Assembly (NCBI RefSeq): GCF_002027705.1
Contig: NZ_MBTG01000005.1
Location: 124,001 to 188,000, forward strand
DNA from: Paenibacillus ferrarius
GTDB lineage: Bacteria; Bacillota; Bacilli; Paenibacillales; NBRC-103111
Length of the DNA stretch: 64,000 nt
Direction: 5' to 3'
Shown: piece after piece, positions 58,001 to 64,000 of the stretch
How the letters are laid out: every line of letters begins with the position of its first letter
Numbering within the stretch: position 1 is the first letter of the stretch
Made by a program: the position numbers and the translations under genes
The notes under the pieces: generated by a model
Seen by the model: the letters and a program-made list of their open reading frames with translations, nothing else
Databases searched by the model: none
Told to the model about the DNA's origin: nothing

Positions 58001-60332
58001 GAGCATATCCTTCTTTGATCCATCGATAAACATGCTCTACCTCAGGAACAACTGGCTGCCAAGTGCTCCCGTTCAATAACAGAAGCAAATTGCCCATGCC
58101 ATTAATTAGAACTTCGCCATAACTTCCTGTATAAGGAACCGTACCGTGCTGAATAAATGAACCATCCTCATAGAAACCATCGCCAGTTGTCACATAATCA
58201 AAAAGTGGCGTCAGTCCATCACGTGCATGAATAAGACGATCATAATTTTTCTCAACGAGACCCATTCTCGTTTCAATCAGCATAATATCTGAACGGTTTG
58301 CTCCCTGCTGTGTAAACGTAGGCAAGCTCACATCTCCAATGAAATGATCAATGCTTGCCGTGTTTTTTAAAATCTGTTCTGGCGTCAACTCGTCATACAT
58401 GAAGATGAGAATATCCGCCAGCCGCGTAGGTGTACCGATATCCCAGTTCCACCAATTTCCAAACTCAATCCCTGTATTCGTGTATAAATGATCTAACATC
58501 CAATTCATAGCTTGAAGAATGTCTGCCTTTAAATCAGGGTTATTATACAGAGATGTTCCCTTCGTTGCGAATGATTGTGCCATAGCTTTCAAACGTGTAT
58601 AGTGATCCACAACATAAGTTGAATCCGTAGTGGAACTCGGTAAATCTGCCCATAGTGTCGTACGGGTGCCACTAATTTGCATGCTGTCCCAATACATTTG
58701 TGCTTTCGCTGCGTTGGCCTCAATTCTGTTTCTAACCTCTCTGTTGTCAAGGTCCAATGAATCTTTGCCTGTTAATGTTTCCTTCCAGCGAATTCTAATT
58801 TTATCGTATTCTTGCGGATCTTTCAGTTCGGGAGCTTTAACCTCAATCGTCGCAGATGCTTGCTTACTATTCGACGATGTTGCTGTTATAGTTGCCACGC
58901 CTAATTTCAAAGCCCTTAAACTTCCATTCTCATCAACACGGATAACACCAGGATTATTGGATTGCCATGTCAGTAGCTTGTCGGTTGCATTAGCCGGCTC
59001 CACGAAGGCCTCCAATTGAAAGGTATCGTAGTTGGTCATTTGTAATGGCGCATTCGTGAAACTTACACTTGTTAGAGGAACGAACCGAGTTACGGTAACC
59101 GAAGTATGGCTTGTTATTGTCGCATCCAGGTCAGATGTAGCCGTAATCATCGTATTTCCTTCAGCAAGTCCCGTTACTACCCCACTCGCATTAACAGTTG
59201 CGATATTCGTATCGGACGAATGCCAGTTGAGCTTTGTATTCGTCGCGTTTTCAGGTTGGAATATAACGGGCAACGAAAGCGATTTCCCTTCTACTAAAGA
59301 AGCTTGGTTGGGTAAGGCAATGTTTTCTAAAAGGATTGGTTTGACGACAGTTATCGGAATTATTTTCGCGTAAGCGCCTCCATAAGTACTCACAGTAACG
59401 GTCGTGTTGCCTTCCTTCACTGCGCTAATCCTGCCATAGGTGACGGTAGCAACGGTTGGATCGTCAATACTCCATAATAGACGTTGATCAGATGCATCTG
59501 TGGGTACGGTTAATGCCGTAATGGTAGAACTGGTCGTCTCTGATAATTCAAGTGCATCAGGAGAGACTTTTATCCCTGTCACTGGGACATAATCAGAGAG
59601 CTTCAAATCGTCCACATACCACTCGCCCTGAACCCCGGCCTTAAAATATTGATACAGGTAGATGTGTCTTATATTTAACCAAGCTGCGGGAAGCGAACAT
59701 TCTCCGAGATATTGATCATTAACAAAATAGGTTACCTTCCTGGCAGCGTTGTCAACGAATAGTTTCAAACGGTACCATGAATTAGCCTCATAATTGGCCA
59801 ACACTTGATTATTCGCATCCTTTATCTTACCCGTGTTATCAAATGAGATGACAGACACATTCGTAGTTGTCGTGGCGGGAACTGGTGCGTTTAAGCTTCT
59901 GAATTGAATGTCCCTGCGATGCTGGGTACTATTCATGTTTACGGAAGCCTCGAACACAAGATTCCCCGAAATTCCGGTACTCCCTGTTGTTGCTCCACCC
60001 AAATTGTTTCTTCCCGTATTTATGTTTGTCGCATTGGAAACAATCTTGAGACTGTAGTCACTACGTAAGGGGGCTTGTTCCATCATGAGATAATCTGTAT
60101 TCGCAGCGGAACTATAAATACCCCACGCGCCCCCGATAGTACCGTTGTAGGTTGTCCCACTGTAAAGCTTCGTGTTTTTAGCCGTCGTACTTTCATCATA
60201 ATTCACATGAACGTGCACGGTTGCAGCCGCTTTTGCGACTGACAAGCCCCCATGACTTGGACTTATCCACAATGAGAAGAAAATCATAAGAACCAGTACG
60301 CCTGCCAAACATTTCCTGATCAAGAGTCTCAT
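55059..60332 (-). CDS. Surface-anchored PL8 polysaccharide lyase (hyaluronate/chondroitin AC/xanthan lyase family) with Big2, FN3 and SLH domains
   Basis: The protein has 1757 residues from the ATG at 60332, chosen for the GAGGGGGG site six bases upstream. Order: signal peptide to about residue 36, a LamG-like domain (about 40-250), three Big2 Ig-like domains (about 250-500) and the PL8 catalytic (alpha/alpha) barrel and beta-sandwich (about 515-1280). An FN3 domain follows (about 1290-1390), then a Pro/Glu linker and three SLH repeats (about 1550-1757) for cell-wall attachment. Catalytic residues match pneumococcal hyaluronate lyase: Trp627/Trp628 patch (NWWNWDIGTP), Asn679 (GANRSD), His729 and Tyr738 (SFIQHGTVPYTGSYG). 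It cleaves a uronate-containing polymer at the cell surface. It lies 20 bases downstream of the second PL8 gene. Confidence 0.93.
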   Translation of the reverse strand: MRLLIRKCLAGVLVLMIFFSLWISPSHGGLSVAKAAATVHVHVNYDESTTAKNTKLYSGTTYNGTIGGAWGIYSSAANTDYLMMEQAPLRSDYSLKIVSNATNINTGRNNLGGATTGSTGISGNLVFEASVNMNSTQHRRDIQFRSLNAPVPATTTTNVSVISFDNTGKIKDANNQVLANYEANSWYRLKLFVDNAARKVTYFVNDQYLGECSLPAAWLNIRHIYLYQYFKAGVQGEWYVDDLKLSDYVPVTGIKVSPDALELSETTSSTITALTVPTDASDQRLLWSIDDPTVATVTYGRISAVKEGNTTVTVSTYGGAYAKIIPITVVKPILLENIALPNQASLVEGKSLSLPVIFQPENATNTKLNWHSSDTNIATVNASGVVTGLAEGNTMITATSDLDATITSHTSVTVTRFVPLTSVSFTNAPLQMTNYDTFQLEAFVEPANATDKLLTWQSNNPGVIRVDENGSLRALKLGVATITATSSNSKQASATIEVKAPELKDPQEYDKIRIRWKETLTGKDSLDLDNREVRNRIEANAAKAQMYWDSMQISGTRTTLWADLPSSTTDSTYVVDHYTRLKAMAQSFATKGTSLYNNPDLKADILQAMNWMLDHLYTNTGIEFGNWWNWDIGTPTRLADILIFMYDELTPEQILKNTASIDHFIGDVSLPTFTQQGANRSDIMLIETRMGLVEKNYDRLIHARDGLTPLFDYVTTGDGFYEDGSFIQHGTVPYTGSYGEVLINGMGNLLLLLNGSTWQPVVPEVEHVYRWIKEGYAPVMYKGQILDMTRGRAIVREGLDAYGSAKNILIGISRIAQTASEERAAYLKSFIKYHVQFLLARGLSYDQLPLDLGDTIKGWMEDPTIQPIDELPEHFEMNAMARSVHASDGYLFGVSKSSKRIATYELTNGENAKGWYTGDGMTYLYNNDLSQYTDHYWQTINWYRLPGTTVVVRPRASDQYQYGDGETAPANSWAGGAVLGQYGVTGMNLIQNGTQMKANKSWFTFDNEIVALGSDISSTDNKNVETIVEQRKLKENNANELYVNGELKNGFFEEETLEHPEWVHLQGNVAGADVGYVFPGTQSLQFMRTEQEGRYSDTSLSNPPSSTVPSELLKNNFLTMWFDHGSNPSHDTYQYAILPNASKSESSVYASSPDYTVLANSQDVQAVRENKLGITGFNFWKDKVTTLDGLTSNSKASVMMKGNKYTGAYEIAVADPTLENKGYIELELDKSAQNVISKDDRIEILQLSPKLKLKVNVKDTMGKSQLVSMQMVPEPDTAAPTWGHAAQMTISDVTSSKVTLNWTPAVDDIEVTEYQIQWEDEQSLLVSGQRHNQQIEGLLPNHLYTFHVKAKDLAGNWSAESLVVTVRTLNKPAEPEEETGSSPADPKQTESEPTAQPAKVIVKDGKAKVDVEQGTNAVSVPTAQIPSLPLEVHLETAQITILPEILKVLKEKAGGDGSQTILDIIARPILESYLTHNGVKDPTVDVYLASPAIEFSLSLRSDEGKIWLAKELQSSVQLVLPFDPTGKDPALLGVYCYDKASGKWEYVGGKIDLSSKEVTFTPDQPGIYAMLEFHKKFEDVPETHWAFRGVQVLTAKHIIEGITSGEFNPNGITTRAQFTALLVRSLHLKKQATWTSNFEDVQQDAWYAQDVAAASQTGLVSGVTEQTFDPNAEMTREQMAILLVRAYEYLNGSYTSIHRKLESYTDQREISTWALEDVNKAIELGILSGLSNERFSPSSTALRMETAEALYNFLMKK

Positions 60333-60351
60333 ACTACGCCCCCCTCGTTTT

Positions 60352-63300
60352 TCAAATTTCCATCTGCAAAACAAACTCCCGTGGCATTGCGTCCTTACAC
60401 ACTATTTCGATTACTGTCGTATGGTCATCTCTATTTTCTGCGAGTCGACATCCCAAGAAGTCTCCTTTCATGATCCAACTTCCCTTCAAGACGATACGTA
60501 TCGTGGATGGCATACTTTCAGCATGGATCCACTTTCGAGAATAAACGCTTACTTCTACTTGATTTCCAGCCTCATCATATTGATCTGATTCCTTGCCATC
60601 ATATAATCGTAAATCAGGATCGACAGCGCTTACGATGAGTTCATCGCCTGCTTCCCGAATCATGATCATCGCAGGTGTGTCAACAGCAAGAACCCATCCT
60701 GTTCTGACGTCTGCATTTGCTTCGAACAACGCATAGGCCGTCGTTTGGTTAACATGATCCTTCACGATGTGTGCGCTATGATCTTTGCGAAGCACTCTAT
60801 ATGCCGCGGATTCCAAACTTCGCATGTTCTTGCAAAATGCTTCAATATTAGCGCGATTCGTTTTCACAAGTATCGTATATTCATAGCTGCCTTGTTTAGG
60901 TGCACATCCATGCCCCAATATGGCAGTAGCAAAACTGCCCTGCGTATCCGCATCCGTAGCTTGATGCTTGGAATGCTGAACACTTTTAGACAACGAGAGC
61001 ATTTGTCCTTCTGGGATGTAATAACCATTCTCCAAATGATCCAGAAGCCATATAGGTTCGTCCAATACACGCTCATATGCATATGGAAACTCACAAATAG
61101 AGTTGTTGTCATTCACCCAGATTGGACTTCCTAGATCAGCAAGGTGATTCTGAAACAGTGTCGTTTCGGTAGGATAGACTAAGTTCGTATTCTCAATATC
61201 CGAACCAAGACAAATAATTCGGTTATCAAAAAAGAAGACGGATTTGCGTGCACGGTGGCTTCCTTCATATTTCGGATGCTCGTGCAGCTTCATCGCGAAC
61301 ATACCGTTCCGTCCTTCCAAATTCAATCCTCCGGCATACGTTTCATCCGAAAGCAGCATCTCTTCGAAGCCGCTAAAGGTATCCACGTTCCGAACATTCG
61401 AGCGCAGATCGGCTATCGGTTTATGCACGGTCGTTGTCCCTGGCCAGCGGTTCCAATCCCAGCCGTCGTGATGATAACCGCTGTCCGTATGATTTATGGG
61501 CTCACCTTGGCTCATGATTTGCAAATGGCCATGCGAAATGTACCGACCATATAGGTTGGCGCTTACGTACGTTTCGTTCGCCCACAAATACCTGCTGTGC
61601 CCTCTTGCGCCTGCAAGCCAAGAATCTCGGCGATGAATCGCCAGCGCTGCAAAATTCATCGTCCAATGTCCGTCTGGATCCGCTTCCGGTGCAATGCGCA
61701 TAGTTAAAAACTGCTCAGCTGCTTCGGATTCCTCCTTGTGAGGGAGCAGCCGTAAATAGGCGGCCGCCACCTCTTCGTCAACCGGTTTCGATCCATCCGG
61801 GGTACCCGATAACGCCATATATTTGTAGGGTTCTACTTCCAATGCTCCCTTACCTGTAGGATGACGGGCCGAAAGACTAAGCAGCCATTCGTATTTGTTG
61901 GCATATAATCGCATTGCTAGCAGCGCCTTGCGAATAGATGCGTGGGCTCGTTCATCAATTCGATAGACGGTACCGCTTATCAGATAGATGACTGGCGTAA
62001 CCCCCAGAAAGCCCCCTATTGCATACGCTGGGTAATGATTAACATGATGGTAGGCAGAACCGTCTGATTTGTAGGCGGATCTTAGGCCGGGTGCGGGTAT
62101 AAGAGATTGGCTGAGCCATTCTCTGAACGAAGACAGCTCGCGCACTTTCGTGAGCGTGTCGTACATAATCAGAAGACTTGCTAGAATGCCATGCAGCGTG
62201 GTGTTGAAAATATCGATATTTCCTTCAATATCTTCAAGCGGTGAATGTATTCGTCCAGCGCCGCTAAACCAATACATCGTTTTCTGTGTTCGTTCAAGTC
62301 GCCCCGCTTGTTCAAGCTCAGCTCGCATCAAAAAAACAGCCGGATAATAATGACGGAAATTGTAACCGAAATGATGGACCGTCCCTTGGGAGCTACCATA
62401 CGCCCACCCTTGCTCATCCAAATGATCCAGTAAATCAATAAAGATAACTTGCAATTCTTGTTTCCAACTCGAACGTCCTGCAGAACGATAGTGCAAAGCA
62501 ATTTCCAGCATGAAATCTGTGTAGGAAGATAGCTGTATACTGTTCGCGAGCTTCTTCAAGCGTTCTTTGTCCGACTTTGGAAAATGGTCGAAGAATGGAA
62601 GATCGATGGGCCTTCCAGAGATTACATCTCCGTTTCGTGAAATTCCGAAGGTGGAAAAAATCTCCCTTATTCGTTTGATGTCCTCAAGGGCGACGAATCG
62701 ATCTTGTAGGATCAGCTTCTCGAAACGCTCATTGATCATGCCATGCGTCCCTTGCTGCTCGGATGCACCGACTTCGGGCACCGAATTCCTGTGCTCCAGC
62801 TCAGCAAAAGCATACAAGCTGAGCCAGTGTGCGTTAGCATTTTTATCTGCCTCTAGATTAACGAATGGCACTTGCTTATCCCGTGTATGAAAGCGAGGAT
62901 CAATCGGTGTATTTAGCATAAGCTGATTGATGTACAACTTCCCCATGCCAATTCTTCTCGGTGCGAGAATGATCAGCGTGTCCATTTCGGGATGCGGGTC
63001 CCCTTGCATATCTCGCTCATAAGCAACCCAGGCCGTACGCCACCCGCGAAAATTGAGGTGAAACACAAACTGGCAATCCACCTCTTTGTTTCGTCCAAAT
63101 TGAAACGTAAGCACATCTTCTAATGGTTCTGGGTTATAGATCCATACAACGAATGAATCGCGTTCCTGACTGATCGAGCCCTCTTGAAAAGGACGGTAAA
63201 AAATGGGTTCATTCACTTCCAAATAGGAATTTGAGGTATATTCCCATTGCAAACTATGCGTACCATATTTGTATTGCTGATCGCTTAGAGATAAGTGTGA

Positions 63301-63357
63301 GCTGTGATCACACGAGAATTGCGGGGGGATTTCATTTTCAAATGAAAATATCTTCAT
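60352..63357 (-). CDS. Chondroitinase ABC-like lyase (PL8 subfamily), no signal peptide
   Basis: This 1001-residue protein aligns by eye along its length with Proteus chondroitin ABC lyase I. It has an N-terminal jelly-roll (about 1-155), a helical catalytic domain and C-terminal beta-sandwiches. The four catalytic residues are conserved: His438 and Tyr445 in SDGSAYHHVNHYPAYAIGGF, Arg498 in SARHPTGKG, and Glu681 in LEGRNGMFA. GRYISHGHLQIMSQG and DGWDWNRWPGTTTVHKP are further matches. Unlike the exported homologue, the N-terminus MKIFSFENEIPPQFS has no signal peptide, so it probably acts in the cytoplasm on imported oligosaccharides. AGGAGCG precedes the ATG. It lies between a binding-protein gene and the surface PL8. 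Confidence 0.92.
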   Translation of the reverse strand: MKIFSFENEIPPQFSCDHSSHLSLSDQQYKYGTHSLQWEYTSNSYLEVNEPIFYRPFQEGSISQERDSFVVWIYNPEPLEDVLTFQFGRNKEVDCQFVFHLNFRGWRTAWVAYERDMQGDPHPEMDTLIILAPRRIGMGKLYINQLMLNTPIDPRFHTRDKQVPFVNLEADKNANAHWLSLYAFAELEHRNSVPEVGASEQQGTHGMINERFEKLILQDRFVALEDIKRIREIFSTFGISRNGDVISGRPIDLPFFDHFPKSDKERLKKLANSIQLSSYTDFMLEIALHYRSAGRSSWKQELQVIFIDLLDHLDEQGWAYGSSQGTVHHFGYNFRHYYPAVFLMRAELEQAGRLERTQKTMYWFSGAGRIHSPLEDIEGNIDIFNTTLHGILASLLIMYDTLTKVRELSSFREWLSQSLIPAPGLRSAYKSDGSAYHHVNHYPAYAIGGFLGVTPVIYLISGTVYRIDERAHASIRKALLAMRLYANKYEWLLSLSARHPTGKGALEVEPYKYMALSGTPDGSKPVDEEVAAAYLRLLPHKEESEAAEQFLTMRIAPEADPDGHWTMNFAALAIHRRDSWLAGARGHSRYLWANETYVSANLYGRYISHGHLQIMSQGEPINHTDSGYHHDGWDWNRWPGTTTVHKPIADLRSNVRNVDTFSGFEEMLLSDETYAGGLNLEGRNGMFAMKLHEHPKYEGSHRARKSVFFFDNRIICLGSDIENTNLVYPTETTLFQNHLADLGSPIWVNDNNSICEFPYAYERVLDEPIWLLDHLENGYYIPEGQMLSLSKSVQHSKHQATDADTQGSFATAILGHGCAPKQGSYEYTILVKTNRANIEAFCKNMRSLESAAYRVLRKDHSAHIVKDHVNQTTAYALFEANADVRTGWVLAVDTPAMIMIREAGDELIVSAVDPDLRLYDGKESDQYDEAGNQVEVSVYSRKWIHAESMPSTIRIVLKGSWIMKGDFLGCRLAENRDDHTTVIEIVCKDAMPREFVLQMEI

Positions 63358-63406
63358 ACTTACGCTCCTATTAACTACCGACTATGCATGCCATTTGTAG
63401 ACGTCC

Positions 63407-64000
63407 TTATTTCGTGGCCTGATAACGGTCATACACTGTTTGATAAATCTTAATCATTTTATCCAGACCCATTTCATTCAGCTTCTTCACATAGTCTTCC
63501 CATTCTTTGTCGATGCCGCCGGACATCATCCATTTGGCATACATCTTGCTAACGTAGGCATCCACATCCGTCAAATAACGTGAAATTTGATCGTTTTCTT
63601 CCGCTGTGAAATAAGCTTTGGGAAATGAATCATTGACAAGAAATGGCGCATAAACGTTGTCGATATCGACTTTGGACCTTTTTCCTGATGCTGCTGCTAT
63701 AGCCATGTCACCTACCGACTTCGTGGTAGCCCAAACAGAATAAGCAGTTGGAGGCACTTGTTTGAAATCATCCTCATTAGCCCCTTGGGGAAGATTCACG
63801 GTTTCATACTTGCCATCTGAGCGTCCTTTTAAGCTTTGTCCACCAATCACACCTTTGCTAAGCTGCAAGGAGTTTGTCGGATCATACATGTTATCAATCC
63901 AGCGAATGGTGGCTTCGGGATGCTTGTTAACATTCGTAATCGCGAACGAACCTCTCAGCAGAATTCCTGCAGGATACTCCGCCCACACCTGCTTCTGTCC
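63407..64000 (-). CDS. Sugar-binding lipoprotein, LipO/YtcQ type (5' part beyond window edge)
   Basis: Only the C-terminal 197 residues are visible; the frame stays open to the right edge. WIDNMYDPTNSLQLSKGVIGGQ, followed by the C-terminal helices YLTDVDAYVSKMYAKWMMSGGIDKEWEDYVKKLNEMGLDKMIKIYQTVYDRYQATK, are typical of LipO-like solute-binding proteins and parallel the ends of the 23689 and 34724 proteins. It lies 49 bases upstream of the chondroitinase-like gene, so binding protein and lyases are probably co-transcribed. It is the fourth such binding protein in the window. Confidence 0.88.
   Translation of the reverse strand, partial: GQKQVWAEYPAGILLRGSFAITNVNKHPEATIRWIDNMYDPTNSLQLSKGVIGGQSLKGRSDGKYETVNLPQGANEDDFKQVPPTAYSVWATTKSVGDMAIAAASGKRSKVDIDNVYAPFLVNDSFPKAYFTAEENDQISRYLTDVDAYVSKMYAKWMMSGGIDKEWEDYVKKLNEMGLDKMIKIYQTVYDRYQATK

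Noticed and set aside
1-64000. Prophage, conjugative element or genomic island boundaries
   Set aside because: No integrase, transposase, phage or tRNA gene was found. The repeats are intergenic hairpins, not attachment sites.

Overview
The window looks like a chromosomal segment of a Gram-positive soil Firmicute of the Paenibacillaceae type (Paenibacillus or a close relative; inferred from gene content, not tested). The pointers are SLH-anchored giant enzymes, several CUT1 sugar transporters paired with YesM/YesN-type two-component systems or a YtdP-type membrane AraC regulator, a fused CydDC, and strong AGGAGG-like ribosome binding sites. Nearly everything is on the minus strand. The exception is a plus-strand sulfonate/nitrate-type ABC locus at 9.8-14.6 kb.

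Layout. 0-5.6 kb: a CUT1 operon (binding protein, two permeases, YesM-type kinase, YesN-type regulator cut by the left edge). 6.1-7.7 kb: a secreted Asp-box propeller protein. 8.1-9.7 kb: an FAD oxidoreductase. 9.8-14.6 kb: an SsuABC-like transporter interrupted by a LysR regulator and an Ldh2-type 2-hydroxyacid dehydrogenase. 14.6-15.6 kb: two hairpin repeat families. 15.7-25.3 kb: a second CUT1 operon with a GH95-like enzyme and a secreted lectin-like protein. 25.9-28.2 kb: the membrane AraC regulator. 28.4-32.7 kb: an SGNH esterase, dehydrogenase, GH88 and alginate-lyase-family operon. 33.2-41.2 kb: regulator, kinase, permeases, binding protein and sulfatase in one operon. 41.4-43.6 kb: a second GH95-like enzyme. 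43.8-45.6 kb: a roughly 1 kb heptanucleotide minisatellite between two copies of a hairpin block. 45.7-52 kb: cydA-cydB-cydDC with a perfect Fnr-type box. 52.1-54.7 kb: housekeeping genes. 55.1-64 kb: a surface-anchored PL8 lyase, a chondroitinase ABC-like lyase without signal peptide, and the end of a fourth binding protein.

How it fits together. The catabolic genes read as a distributed utilisation system for a sulfated, uronic-acid-containing polysaccharide, with glycosaminoglycan-like substrates the best guess. The SLH-anchored PL8 cuts polymer at the surface and CUT1 transporters import unsaturated oligosaccharides. Inside the cell the ABC-type lyase, GH88 unsaturated glucuronyl hydrolase, sulfatase, GH95-like enzymes, esterase and dehydrogenase would finish the job. 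No CUT1 ATPase is encoded here, so a shared MsmX-like ATPase elsewhere is presumed. The substrate is an inference.

Between the cassettes lie three dispersed families of short inverted repeats, each found in at least two places, plus the minisatellite. These repeats and the cydA promoter geometry are the most unusual non-coding signals.
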